A stretch of 62,951 nucleotides of DNA from Aeromonas aquatica (lineage in GTDB: Bacteria; Pseudomonadota; Gammaproteobacteria; Enterobacterales; Aeromonadaceae), in NCBI RefSeq assembly GCF_000764655.1, contig NZ_JRGL01000130.1, positions 1 to 62,951 of the forward strand, given 5' to 3'. Under the pieces are notes generated by a model. The model saw only the letters and a program-made list of their open reading frames with translations, ran no database searches and was not told where the DNA came from. How positions within the stretch are numbered: position 1 is the stretch's first letter; each line of letters begins with the position of its first letter. The translations under genes and the position numbers were made by a program. Positions 15,662 through 26,104 of this stretch are shown in pieces.

Positions 15662-16507
15662 TTATGCCTTGGCCAGGCTGCGCAGCCAGCTTATCTCGTC
15701 GCCCCAGATGGACTCGTCTATGGTCTCGAGGATCAGCGGGATGCCGTCGAAGCGCGCGTCGTTCATGATGTGGTGGAACACCGCCTCCCCCAGGTTGCCC
15801 TCGCGCAGGCTGTGGTGGCGATCGACCCGGCTACCGAAGCTGCACTTGGCGCCGTTGATATGCATCCCCTTGAGGTACTCGAAACCCACGATCCGATCGA
15901 ACTCGGCAAACACGGCGGCGCAGCTCTCGGGGGTGCGCAGATCGTAGCCGGCGGCGAAGGCGTGGCAGGTGTCGAAGCAGATGCCGACCCGGCCCTTGTC
16001 CTCCACCCCCTCGATGAGGGTCGCCAGGTGCTCGAACGACCAGCCGAGGTTGGTGCCCTGACCGGCGGTGTTCTCTATGATGGCACTGACCCCTTCACTG
16101 CGCTCCAGCGCCCAGTTGATGGACTCGCTCACGAGCTTGAGGCTGGCGGCCTCCGGGATCTGTTTGAGGTGGCTGCCGGGGTGGAAGTTCAGGTAGCAGA
16201 GACCGAGCTGCTCGCAGCGCTTGATCTCGTCCAGGAACGCATCCCGGGACTTGGCCAGGGCATCCGGGTCGGGATGACCCAGGTTGATGAGGTAGCTGTC
16301 GTGGGGCAGGATCTGCTCGGGGCGAAAGCCTGCCTTGTCGCAGGCCAGCTTGAAGGCGCGGATGCTGGCGTCCGACAGGGGCGCCGCCTGCCACTGGCGC
16401 TGGTTCTTGGTGAACAGGGCGAAGGCGTTGGCCCCGATGGCCTGGGCGCGAGCGATGCAGTTCTCTACCCCGCCGGCCGCACTGACGTGGGCACCGATAA
16501 ATTTCAT
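15662..16507 (-). CDS. nfo: Deoxyribonuclease IV (endonuclease IV)
   Basis: Zinc-dependent AP endonuclease of base-excision repair that cuts 5' to abasic sites. It has 281 residues (E. coli 285), starting [14 protein letters not shown] at ATG 16507, with GAGGAG upstream; longer in-frame ATGs to 16615 are shadows. Zinc ligands are seen in [18 protein letters not shown] (Glu), [15 protein letters not shown] (Asp and His), [14 protein letters not shown] and the C-terminal LILETID (Glu). TIM-barrel family. The gene starts about 130 bp from the 3' end of the GH3 gene. Confidence 0.97.
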   Translation of the reverse strand: MKFIGAHVSAAGGVENCIARAQAIGANAFALFTKNQRQWQAAPLSDASIRAFKLACDKAGFRPEQILPHDSYLINLGHPDPDALAKSRDAFLDEIKRCEQLGLCYLNFHPGSHLKQIPEAASLKLVSESINWALERSEGVSAIIENTAGQGTNLGWSFEHLATLIEGVEDKGRVGICFDTCHAFAAGYDLRTPESCAAVFAEFDRIVGFEYLKGMHINGAKCSFGSRVDRHHSLREGNLGEAVFHHIMNDARFDGIPLILETIDESIWGDEISWLRSLAKA

Positions 16508-16586
16508 AGGATCTCCTCTGTGGGTCGCCATTATGCCCAAGCCTACCTCTCGCGCCAAACCGGTATCCTCGATGGTCCCCATAGAA

Positions 16587-16606
16587 AAGGCGCCCGCAGG
16601 CGCCTT
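16587..16606 (-). terminator. Terminator downstream of the GH3 gene
   Basis: Stem AAGGCGCC/GGCGCCTT with a 4-base loop. On the minus strand TTTTC follows, so it ends the leftward GH3 transcript just before nfo. Confidence 0.75.
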
Positions 16607-16633
16607 GTTCATCATCTCGTGATCTTGGGAGAC

Positions 16634-18670
16634 TCAATACGCCAACCCGGCGCCATAGGCATAGAGGGGGTTGACCGAGTCGCTCGCCACGTCCGAGGCC
16701 TGGTTCAGCACCGCCTGCCAGTTGGAGGGCAGCTCGAAGGGCAGCTTGCCACGGGCCTTGGCCTTGCCGCTGATGACATCGAACAGCGCCTGATCCAGGG
16801 CCCCGAAGTTGGCAAGCAGCACCTTGGCGGCCGGGGCCACCTCGGTCAGGATGGCCGGTCTGTCCAGATAGACCGACAGCACCAGGGGCACCCCCGCCTG
16901 CTCTATGGCCTGGATGGCCGCCAAGTCGTCGCCGCCATGGTAGATCCCCTCGTGGGCCGTCTCCTGCACCAGCTGATCGCTGCTGGCAAAGCCGAGCTGA
17001 CCGAAGTGGATGCTGCCGAACGGGAAGCGGGGATCCTGCTCGCCGGGGGCATTGACCCTAGCGATGGCGAGATCGGCCTGGGCCAGATCCGTCACCACCG
17101 TATAGCCATTGGCCGTCGCCACCTCGGCATTGACGTTATGGAGATAGACCCGTTTGCCCTCGGCCTTGAGTGGCAGCAAGGCGCCCTCATTCTTGAGCAA
17201 GACGTGGGACGCCGCCTGGGCCGCCTGGGCCTCCTGCTGGAACTCGGCCTTGCCCACCAGGGCGACCGCCGCCTGGGTGTCCACATAGGGGTTCTCAAAC
17301 AGTCCCAGCTCGAACTTCTGCTCGAGGATCCGCTTAGCCGAGGCCGAGATAGCCGCTTCCGTCACCAGGCCGCTCTGCACCGCCGCCAGCAGGGGCCCCG
17401 GATCTTCCACCCCGCCAAACTGATCCACCCCGGCCGCGATAGCCTTGGCGTAACGTTCGGCCTTGGTCAGCTTCTCCACTCCCCATGACATGCCAAAGGG
17501 CACCGTCCAGGGGCTGACGCCGGCATCCACCTGCGCCTGGCTCAGCCCCTCCTCGCAGCGGGCGTTGCAGTCATTGATGATGCCCCAGTCGCTCAGCACC
17601 ACGCCGTCGAACTTGAAGTGGCCCCGCAGCAGATCGGTGATGATCTGGCGGTTGAAACCAAAGCCCACCTCCTCGATGGCCTGACCCTCATAAGTCAATC
17701 CCTCCGGCAGGGCGTAGTAAGGCATGACGGCCCCCACCTTGGCCTCGAAGGCGCCCTCGAACGGCACCAGATGATAGGCGAACTGACCCCCCGGATAGAC
17801 CTGCTCCTTGCCCCAGGGGTTGTGGGCATCCAGCCCGTCCTTCTGGGGACCGGCCCCGGCGAAGTGCTTGACGACGGTGACGACGCTCTCCTTGCCTATG
17901 CCCTTGTTCCCCTGCTGGAAGCCCTCGATGTAGGCCTTGACCAGGGACTTGGCGAGCTGGTTGTTCTCGCCGAAGGTGCCGTTGATGCGACCCCAGCGCG
18001 GCTCGGTCGCGAGATCCGCTTGGGGCGATAGCGCCTCGTGGATGCCAACGGCGCGGTACTCCTGGCGGGCGATGTCGCCGAAGCGCTGCACCAGGGCGGC
18101 GTCGCCGATGGCGGCCAGCCCCAGGGTCTCGGGCCATTGGGAGAAGGCGCCAGCACCTATGCTGGTGGCGTTGGGATCATGGGTGAAGTGGTTGCGGGGA
18201 TCCGTGCTGACGGTCATGGGAATGCCGAGCCCCACCCCTTCCAGCAGCGCCTGCAACCGGTTGTTGTCCTCGGCGATGGCCGCCGGATCCCCCGCCATGC
18301 GGGTGATGAAGGTATTGACGCCATCCTCGCGCAGCATCTTGTCCATGGCGGTGAGGTTGACCCGCCCGTCTGCGTCCAGCACCAGGGTACCGTGCATCAT
18401 CAGGCCCGCCTTCTGGGCCAGGGAGAGCCTGCCTACCAGATCCTGCGCCCGCTCGGTGGCGCCAAGGCGCCAGTCTTCATAGGGGGTCAGGGTACCGCTG
18501 CCGTCCAGATCCTTGAACTGCAGGCCGTCCTGCTCGAGCAGGCTGACGGTGCGGTGACCCAGGCTGGGCTGAGTCGGTTTGGGGGCGGAGTCATTGTCAT
18601 TGCAACCCGCCAGCAGCAGGGCGCCTATGGTCAGGGCGAGAGGGGTCATGGCGAGATGGTGAACTTTCAT
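16634..18670 (-). CDS. Glycoside hydrolase family 3 lipoprotein
   Basis: Probable envelope-anchored beta-glucosidase or related exo-glycosidase of 678 residues. The signal ends in the lipobox LLAGC (Cys23). Right after the linker, DLDGSGTLTPYEDW near residue 55 looks like an EF-hand calcium loop. The GH3 N-terminal barrel follows: RMAGDPAAI, STDPRNHFTHDPNATS, KHFAGAG near 270, and the nucleophile Asp in VVLSDWG near 365. The C-terminal alpha/beta sandwich (about 460-678) is present. AAGGAAGG precedes the ATG. It is divergent from an AraC-type regulator 230 bp away. The sugar substrate is unknown; the surface location suggests breakdown of oligosaccharides outside the cytoplasm. Confidence 0.88.
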   Translation of the reverse strand: MKVHHLAMTPLALTIGALLLAGCNDNDSAPKPTQPSLGHRTVSLLEQDGLQFKDLDGSGTLTPYEDWRLGATERAQDLVGRLSLAQKAGLMMHGTLVLDADGRVNLTAMDKMLREDGVNTFITRMAGDPAAIAEDNNRLQALLEGVGLGIPMTVSTDPRNHFTHDPNATSIGAGAFSQWPETLGLAAIGDAALVQRFGDIARQEYRAVGIHEALSPQADLATEPRWGRINGTFGENNQLAKSLVKAYIEGFQQGNKGIGKESVVTVVKHFAGAGPQKDGLDAHNPWGKEQVYPGGQFAYHLVPFEGAFEAKVGAVMPYYALPEGLTYEGQAIEEVGFGFNRQIITDLLRGHFKFDGVVLSDWGIINDCNARCEEGLSQAQVDAGVSPWTVPFGMSWGVEKLTKAERYAKAIAAGVDQFGGVEDPGPLLAAVQSGLVTEAAISASAKRILEQKFELGLFENPYVDTQAAVALVGKAEFQQEAQAAQAASHVLLKNEGALLPLKAEGKRVYLHNVNAEVATANGYTVVTDLAQADLAIARVNAPGEQDPRFPFGSIHFGQLGFASSDQLVQETAHEGIYHGGDDLAAIQAIEQAGVPLVLSVYLDRPAILTEVAPAAKVLLANFGALDQALFDVISGKAKARGKLPFELPSNWQAVLNQASDVASDSVNPLYAYGAGLAY

Positions 18671-18900
18671 TATTGTGGCCTTCCTTGTGTGTGTAGGTCA
18701 GGCCACTCTATGCAAAATCGACCGCCCCAACTTGTCCGCCGGGTGCAGGAAATTGCCGGTTGGGAGCAGTGTTCAAAACTGTGAAAAGGCTTGCAGGGTT
18801 ACCCTTGGTTACATAAATGAAACAATTATCCGTGCCTGGCTCACGGCAATTTCTACCGACAGGCAGATGATGGTGGACCCTCGTCGACAAGGATTTCGCC

Positions 18901-19911
18901 GTGAAAACTGTCTCAAACCGGATAGCCCTGCACTGCATCACCCACTGGCAGCAGCAGGGACGGGATCCAAACCAGCTGCTGCTCGCCGCCGGCATCGCCC
19001 GGGAGGAGCTGCAACTGCCTCAGGGGCGGATCGATGCCCAGCGCCACTTCCGGCTGCTGGCCCAGGTCGCCCCCCATGCGGACATGAGCCACAGCTGGTC
19101 ACCCCCCTCCCTCACCGGCCTGTTTGCGGACTTCCTGCCACTGGCGAGCCTGTGCTGCAACGCCGCCAGCTGGCGCCAGGCGCTGCACTACTTCCTCTCC
19201 TTTCGCCCGCTCATCGGCGAGTGCGACCGGATCGCCCTGCAAGAGGAGGATGGCTGGGCCCGGCTCAGCTATTACTCGGAATCCGATCACCCGGATGTGG
19301 TCGCCCTGAGCAGCCTGGCCAACCTCTGCCATCTCTATGCCCTGCTCCAGTTCTACCACCCGGGCCAAGGGCTGCTGGTGCTGCCCACCCCGGTGCGCCC
19401 CAGGTTGTGGCGCGAGCTGGCCGCCTGGCTGGGAGGGCGGCTGCTACTCGGCGATGGCTATCAGCTGCGCTTCCCCGCCGCCCTGCTCGACCAGGCCTAC
19501 GAGGGGTACAACGGCCCCCTGCAGCCACTGCTGTTGGGGGAGCTCGACAGTCAGATGAGCCTGCTGCGTCCCCGCCTCCATTACCGGGACAGGGTGATTG
19601 GGCTGATCCGGCACCAACTGTGGCAGGGGAGCGCCGATCCGCGCACCCTGCTGGCCGGGATCTGCGACTCCCTCGGGCTGACCCGCTGGACCCTCAATCG
19701 CCACCTGCGCGAGGAGGGTTGCCACTTCTCGGCCCTGCTGGAGCAGGTGAGAAGGGAAGAGGCCTGCCGCCTGTTGCAAGACTCCAGCCTGCAGTTGCAG
19801 GAGGTGGGCGGTCGGCTCGGTTTCGCCAGCCAGAGCAGCTTCACCCGCTTCTTCAAGGGGGCCTTCGCACTCTCCCCCAGCGAATACCGCTCAAGGCGCA
19901 GCCGCGCCTGA
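18901..19911 (+). CDS. AraC family transcriptional regulator (arabinose-binding-like N-domain)
   Basis: A 336-residue protein from GTG 18901. The N-terminal ligand domain (about 10-200) has the OruR/ArgR-like layout of the AraC subgroup with an arabinose-binding-type domain. The C-terminal double helix-turn-helix runs about 245-330, with DSLGLTRWTLNRHL and LGFASQSSFTRFFKG, the latter being the AraC signature. It is divergent from the GH3 lipoprotein gene and probably controls it or itself. Its 3' end overlaps the convergent LysR gene by 21 bp (19891-19911). The effector is unknown. Confidence 0.85.
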   Translation: MKTVSNRIALHCITHWQQQGRDPNQLLLAAGIAREELQLPQGRIDAQRHFRLLAQVAPHADMSHSWSPPSLTGLFADFLPLASLCCNAASWRQALHYFLSFRPLIGECDRIALQEEDGWARLSYYSESDHPDVVALSSLANLCHLYALLQFYHPGQGLLVLPTPVRPRLWRELAAWLGGRLLLGDGYQLRFPAALLDQAYEGYNGPLQPLLLGELDSQMSLLRPRLHYRDRVIGLIRHQLWQGSADPRTLLAGICDSLGLTRWTLNRHLREEGCHFSALLEQVRREEACRLLQDSSLQLQEVGGRLGFASQSSFTRFFKGAFALSPSEYRSRRSRA

Positions 19912-20814
19912 TTCGGTGGCCAGGGCCGTCTCGAGCAATTCCGCCAACCAGCGGATGAACAGCTGCACCCTGGGGGCCAGCTGGCGACGATGGGCATAGA
20001 GGGCGTGAATGGGCAGCGGAGGCGCCTGCCAGCGGGGCAAGATGGCCACCAGCTCGCCGCTGCCCAGCAGCGGCTCCACCCCGACCCGCGGCATCTGGAT
20101 GATGCCGAGCCCCGCCCGCGCCGCCGCGAGGTAGGATTCGCTGTCGTTGACCGTGAGCGCACCCGCCATGGGCAACAGGGCGCGGCTGCCATCCTCGCTC
20201 AGGAACTCGAAACCGGGCTCGCTGCGCCCCAGCCCGGTGCCATAGTGCACCAACCGGTGACGGCCCAGATCCGCCAGGCTTTGGGGCACCCCGTGAGCGG
20301 CTAGATAGCCGGCGCTCGCGCAGTTGATCTGGCGATAGTGACCCAGGGGGCGCGCCACCAGGCTGGAGGACTCCAGCGCCCCGACCCGCACCACGCAGTC
20401 AAAGCCCTCGCGCACCAGATCCACCCGTCGATCGGTACTGCTCAGCATCAGTTGCAAGGCGGGATGGGCCGCCAGCAGGGTGGGCAGCGCCGGGATCACC
20501 AGGTGGCGTGCCATCCGGCTCGGCATGTCTACCCGCAGTTGCCCCGAGATCTGCCCCTCCTGGCGAAACAGGCCGCCGAACTCCTCCATGTCCGCCAGCA
20601 GATCCCGGCAGCGGGCGTAACAGAGCTGACCATCCGTGGTCAGCTGCACTCGCCTCGTGGTGCGCTGCAGCAGGCGCGTGCCCATTCGCTCCTCCAGCCG
20701 GCGGATGGCGGCGGAGAGGGTCGCCTTGGGGATCCCCAGCTGCTCGGCGCTGCGACTGAAGCTCTCGAGCTCGGCGACCCGCATGAAGAGCCTCATCTCA
20801 TCCAGTTGATCCAT
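19891..20814 (-). CDS. LysR-type regulator paired with an SDR gene
   Basis: A 307-residue LysR protein of the CrgA/DsdC-like group, starting MDQLDEMRLFMRVAE at ATG 20814, with AAAGGA upstream; the frame extends to 20856 without ribosome-site support. The HTH includes LGIPKATLSAAIRRLEE. The effector domain has RVDLVREGFDCVVRVG near 150, a hallmark of this subgroup. It is divergent from the SDR oxidoreductase gene at 20940 (125-bp gap), a very common pairing in which the regulator controls the reductase. Its 3' end overlaps the AraC gene tail to tail. Confidence 0.88.
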   Translation of the reverse strand: MDQLDEMRLFMRVAELESFSRSAEQLGIPKATLSAAIRRLEERMGTRLLQRTTRRVQLTTDGQLCYARCRDLLADMEEFGGLFRQEGQISGQLRVDMPSRMARHLVIPALPTLLAAHPALQLMLSSTDRRVDLVREGFDCVVRVGALESSSLVARPLGHYRQINCASAGYLAAHGVPQSLADLGRHRLVHYGTGLGRSEPGFEFLSEDGSRALLPMAGALTVNDSESYLAAARAGLGIIQMPRVGVEPLLGSGELVAILPRWQAPPLPIHALYAHRRQLAPRVQLFIRWLAELLETALATESGAAAP

Positions 20815-20939
20815 GGGTGATTGTCCTTTCAAACGGAACAGTGCATTCATTATCACCCTCTTTATCCCGCACGAAAGCCCTAATACAGTGATCCCGCCGG
20901 TTCAACACGAGCCCTTCATCCCCAGACAGGAGTCACACC

Positions 20940-21698
20940 ATGACCAGATCCATCGCCCTCATCACCGGCGCCAGCCGCGGCCTCGGCAAACACGCGGCGC
21001 TGGCCCTCGCCGCCAAGGGGGTCGATCTCATCATCACCTACCGCAGCCAGGCCGACGAGGCCGCCGCCGTGGTGGCCCAGGCGCGAGCCCTCGGGGTGCA
21101 GGCCCACGCCCTGGCGCTGGAAGTGGGCGAGAGCGCCGGCTTCCCGGCCTTCGCACAGGAAGTACGCCAGCTGCTCGCCCGGGAGTGGCAACGCACCCAG
21201 TTCAACTTCCTGGTCAACAACGCCGGCATCGGCATCCACGCCAGCTTCGAGCAGACCACGGAGGAGCAGTTCGACACCCTGCTCAACATCCACCTCAAGG
21301 GGACCTTCTTCCTGACCCAGAAGCTCTTGCCCCTGATCGCCGATGGCGGGCGCATCCTCAACCTCTCCACCGGTCTCACCCGCTTCGCCCTGCCGGGTTA
21401 TGCCGCCTACGCCGCCATGAAGGGGGGGATCGAGGTGCTGAGCCACTATCTGGCCAAAGAATTGGGCCCCCGCGGCATCGCCGTCAACGTGGTGGCACCG
21501 GGGGCCATCGAGACCGACTTTGGCGGCGGCGCCGTGCGTGACAATCCGGCCCTCAACGACTTCGTGGCGAACCAGACGGCGCTCGGCCGGGTCGGCCAGC
21601 CCGACGACATCGGCGGCGTCATCGCCGCCCTGCTCTCCCCGGACAGCCGCTGGATCAACGCCCAGCGCATCGAGGCCTCAGGCGGCATGTTTATCTAG
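20940..21698 (+). CDS. Short-chain dehydrogenase/reductase
   Basis: NAD(P)-dependent oxidoreductase of 252 residues. The cofactor motif is TGASRGLG near residue 10, NNAG near 98, Ser of LNLSTGLT near 143, and the catalytic pair in YAAYAAMKGG (Tyr-x3-Lys) near 157-161. The motif VNVVAPGAIETDF after it is typical. AGGAG precedes the ATG. Controlled probably by the divergent LysR gene. Specificity cannot be read from sequence; a role in handling a reactive carbonyl is possible but unproven. Confidence 0.9.
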   Translation: MTRSIALITGASRGLGKHAALALAAKGVDLIITYRSQADEAAAVVAQARALGVQAHALALEVGESAGFPAFAQEVRQLLAREWQRTQFNFLVNNAGIGIHASFEQTTEEQFDTLLNIHLKGTFFLTQKLLPLIADGGRILNLSTGLTRFALPGYAAYAAMKGGIEVLSHYLAKELGPRGIAVNVVAPGAIETDFGGGAVRDNPALNDFVANQTALGRVGQPDDIGGVIAALLSPDSRWINAQRIEASGGMFI

Positions 21699-21746
21699 GC
21701 CTCTTCCGCCACAGTCCCTTGATTCCACCAGCCAAGGGCAAACACA

Positions 21747-21768
21747 AAAGGCCCCCGAGGGGGCCTTT
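21747..21768. terminator. Terminator between SDR and GH1 genes
   Basis: Stem AAAGGCCCCC/GGGGGCCTTT with a minimal loop between convergent genes. Flanking A and T runs allow function in both directions. Confidence 0.75.
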
Positions 21769-21808
21769 GACATGCGTCAAGGGGGAGATCTCCCCGCTCG
21801 CACGCGCC

Positions 21809-23344
<1,536 letters not shown>

Positions 23345-23428
23345 CTAAAATTCCGTCCAATGACAATTTTGGCCATTCAACATTCCCAACAGGAATGATG
23401 AAACACAGCGCAGTGGAAAGGAGACGGG

Positions 23429-24328
23429 ATGGAACTCAGAGACTTGAAGGCCTTCGTCACTCTGGGCGAGGTGCTGCACTTCGGTCAGGCGGCGGCGCGC
23501 CAGCACATCACCCAGTCGGCCCTGAGCAAGCAGATCAGGCGGCTGGAGGCGGAGTTTGGCGGCGAGCTGTTCGAGCGAAACGCCAGCAGCACCCGGCTCA
23601 CCCAGCTCGGGCGCGCGCTCTATGCGGACGCCAGCGCCCTGGTGGCCCAGAGCGAGCAGCTCGGGCGCAGCGCCCGGGACGTGCTGGCGGGCAACGGCGG
23701 CACCCTGCGCATCGGTTTCGGGGTCGCCACCAAGCTGCTGGTGCCCGCGGCCATCGCCCGCCTGCGGGCGGCGCGCCCCGGGGTGCGCATCGAGCTCAAC
23801 GATCTCTCCACCCATCACCAGTTGCTGGCGCTCGCCGAGGGCAGGCTGGATCTGGGGTTCTGCCGCCTGCCCGCCCCCAAGGGCTGGCACTGCCTGCCGG
23901 TGGTGCGCGCCCATTTCATCGCCGTGCTGCCCGCCAGCTACACCGGTGTGAAGGGACTCGCGGATCTGGTGGACAGGCCGCTGGCCATACTGCGCCGGGA
24001 CAAGGCCCCCTCCTTTCACGATCAGTTCGTGCACTACCTGGCCCAGAGCGGGCTGCGTTTTCGTGACATTCAGTATGTGAACGACTTCGCCGCCGGCATC
24101 GCCACCGCCGCCGCGGACATCGCCTGGACCCTGGTACCCTCCTCCACCACCATAGAGCACCCTGACGTGATCTCCCTGCCCCTCACCGAGGCCGAGGCGA
24201 GCTGGACCATCGGCCTCATCCGTCCACCCGGCGATGACAACCCCCTCACCCTGGCCTTCTGGCAGACGGTAGCCGAGCTCAAGGATCCCGCGCTGGGAAT
24301 GGCATTCTGGCCGGATCCACGGCGCTAA
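23429..24328 (+). CDS. LysR-type regulator
   Basis: A 299-residue LysR protein. The HTH (about 3-60) contains ARQHITQSALSKQIRRLE. The effector domain has LRIGFGVATKLLVPAAIARL and LDLGFCRLP. AAGGAG precedes the ATG. It is divergent from the GH1 gene with 186 bp between starts, so mutual or auto control is plausible. The effector domain is of the general aromatic-catabolism type, and no ligand can be inferred. Confidence 0.87.
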   Translation: MELRDLKAFVTLGEVLHFGQAAARQHITQSALSKQIRRLEAEFGGELFERNASSTRLTQLGRALYADASALVAQSEQLGRSARDVLAGNGGTLRIGFGVATKLLVPAAIARLRAARPGVRIELNDLSTHHQLLALAEGRLDLGFCRLPAPKGWHCLPVVRAHFIAVLPASYTGVKGLADLVDRPLAILRRDKAPSFHDQFVHYLAQSGLRFRDIQYVNDFAAGIATAAADIAWTLVPSSTTIEHPDVISLPLTEAEASWTIGLIRPPGDDNPLTLAFWQTVAELKDPALGMAFWPDPRR

Positions 24329-24494
24329 TGCGGCGTCTGTGTCAACCACTCAAAGGCTGCCGCTGCGGGAAGGTTGCCGAGCTGGTCTGGCCGGTTCCGG
24401 GTCCGATTTGCGGTAGCTTTTAAACCTGTAACCTGAGTAGAATCGGCCCACTGCCCCGGCGCCTCTCGCCGACTGACAAGGATCCCCGTCTCCC

Positions 24495-26075
24495 ATGCAA
24501 CCTCGTTGGCTGCCGAAGTTTGATTTGCATCGCCTCATCCTGGCCCTGGCCGTCCTCGGTGTACTGGCCACCTTTGGCAACAGCTTCTACACCATCTACC
24601 AGACCCAGCGCCAACTGCTGATCTCCAGCACCCTGGAGGCCAACCGGGTCTATGCCGCCAAGCTGGCCACCACCACAGAGACCATGCTGTTGTCGGCCCA
24701 GAACCAGCTGGCTTACAGCGCCTCCCTGCTGGCGCCGCTGTTGCAGGCCGGCAATGGGCGGGCCCTGGATGGGGAGGTCAGCCGCCTGCGCCTGCAGACC
24801 CACACCTTCAACTCCGTGGTCATCGTCAATACCGATGCCGTCGTCGTCGCCGTCTCCCCCGAGACGCTGCAGGTCAAGGGGGCAAAACTCAGCTCCTCCA
24901 TCTCCCGGCAGGCCATCGCCGCTCAGAAGCCGCTGATCTCGGATCCCTTCGTCTCGCTCTCCGGCAACTACCTCATCACCGTCTCCTACCCGATCTTCAA
25001 CAAGGCACAGCACTATCTCGGCTACGTGGCAGGGACCATCTACCTGCAATCCGCCAGCATCCTCTCCACCGTGCTCGGCGAACACTACTACCAGGACGGC
25101 TCCTACCTCTATGTGATGGACAGGAACAACACCCTCATCTATCACCCGGACAAGAAGAAGATAGGTCGCCATTTTTATGAGAATCCCGTGGTCAACGAGG
25201 TGTTGCAGGGTCGCGAAGGCTCACAGACCGTGACCAATGTCGATGGCATCGAGATGCTTGCCGGGTTTGCCCCGGTGGCCAGCACGGGTTGGGGCATAGT
25301 GGCCCAGCGCCCCCTGAACGCGACCCTGACGGGGCTCGATGAGCAGATGCGCGGTGCCCTGATGCGGATGATCCCCATCACCCTGCTGATCCTCTTCATC
25401 ATCTGGTTCTCTGCCACCGTCATTTCCAGACCGCTGCGGCAACTGGCCAACAAGGCCAGGCTGATGGATCAGCAGGAGGCCGCCTCCAACATCTCCGGCA
25501 TCCGCGCCTGGTACTTCGAGGCCGCCCAGTTGAAACAGGCCATCCTCAAGGGGCTGGGTCTGCTCAACACCAAGATCGACAAACTGCACAACGACAGCCA
25601 CACCGACCCCATGACGGGCCTGCTCAACCGGCGGGCGATGCAGCATCTGCTCGATGGATACCTGCTGCGACCAAAGCCCCTTAGCGTCATCGCCCTCGAC
25701 ATCGATCACTTCAAGCAGATCAACGACAACTTCGGCCACGACGTCGGAGATGAGGTGATCGTCTCCCTGGCACAGCTGATGCAACAGGATGTCAGGCCGG
25801 ATGGCGCCCTGTGTCGCAGTGGTGGCGAAGAGTTCCTGCTGTTGTTGCCCGATGTCACCCTGGAGCAGGCCCGGATCATCGCCGAGCGGTTGCGACTGAA
25901 AGTGGCGAGCCATGAGATGGCGACGGCGGGACGGATCACCATCTCCCTCGGTGTTGCCCACTGGCCAGGCCATGAGGAGAGCGGGCTCGCGGCCGTGCTC
26001 AAGCGGGCGGATGAGTCGCTCTATGAGGCCAAGCGCCAGGGCCGAAACCGTGTGGTGGTGGCAGACGCGGATTGA
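24495..26075 (+). CDS. Membrane diguanylate cyclase with periplasmic dCache-like sensor
   Basis: A 526-residue protein that probably makes cyclic di-GMP. One membrane helix (about 12-35), a periplasmic double-Cache-like sensor (about 40-285; VMDRNNTLIYHPDKKKIG near 210), a second helix (about 290-312) and a HAMP-like linker lead to a GGDEF domain (about 370-526). The active site reads SGGEEF near 440, with DIDHFKQINDNFGHDVGD before it, so catalysis should be intact. The product-inhibition site expected just before (RxxD) reads RPDG and lacks the Asp. It stands alone; AAGGAT precedes the ATG. The ligand is unknown. Confidence 0.93.
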   Translation: MQPRWLPKFDLHRLILALAVLGVLATFGNSFYTIYQTQRQLLISSTLEANRVYAAKLATTTETMLLSAQNQLAYSASLLAPLLQAGNGRALDGEVSRLRLQTHTFNSVVIVNTDAVVVAVSPETLQVKGAKLSSSISRQAIAAQKPLISDPFVSLSGNYLITVSYPIFNKAQHYLGYVAGTIYLQSASILSTVLGEHYYQDGSYLYVMDRNNTLIYHPDKKKIGRHFYENPVVNEVLQGREGSQTVTNVDGIEMLAGFAPVASTGWGIVAQRPLNATLTGLDEQMRGALMRMIPITLLILFIIWFSATVISRPLRQLANKARLMDQQEAASNISGIRAWYFEAAQLKQAILKGLGLLNTKIDKLHNDSHTDPMTGLLNRRAMQHLLDGYLLRPKPLSVIALDIDHFKQINDNFGHDVGDEVIVSLAQLMQQDVRPDGALCRSGGEEFLLLLPDVTLEQARIIAERLRLKVASHEMATAGRITISLGVAHWPGHEESGLAAVLKRADESLYEAKRQGRNRVVVADAD

Positions 26076-26078
26076 AAT

Positions 26079-26098
26079 GCGGCCCCATGAGGGGCCGC
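26079..26098. terminator. Hairpin between cyclase and outer-membrane protein genes
   Basis: A perfect 8-bp stem GCGGCCCC/GGGGCCGC with a 4-base loop between convergent genes. T tracts are weak. Confidence 0.6.
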
Positions 26099-26104
26099 GT
26101 TATA

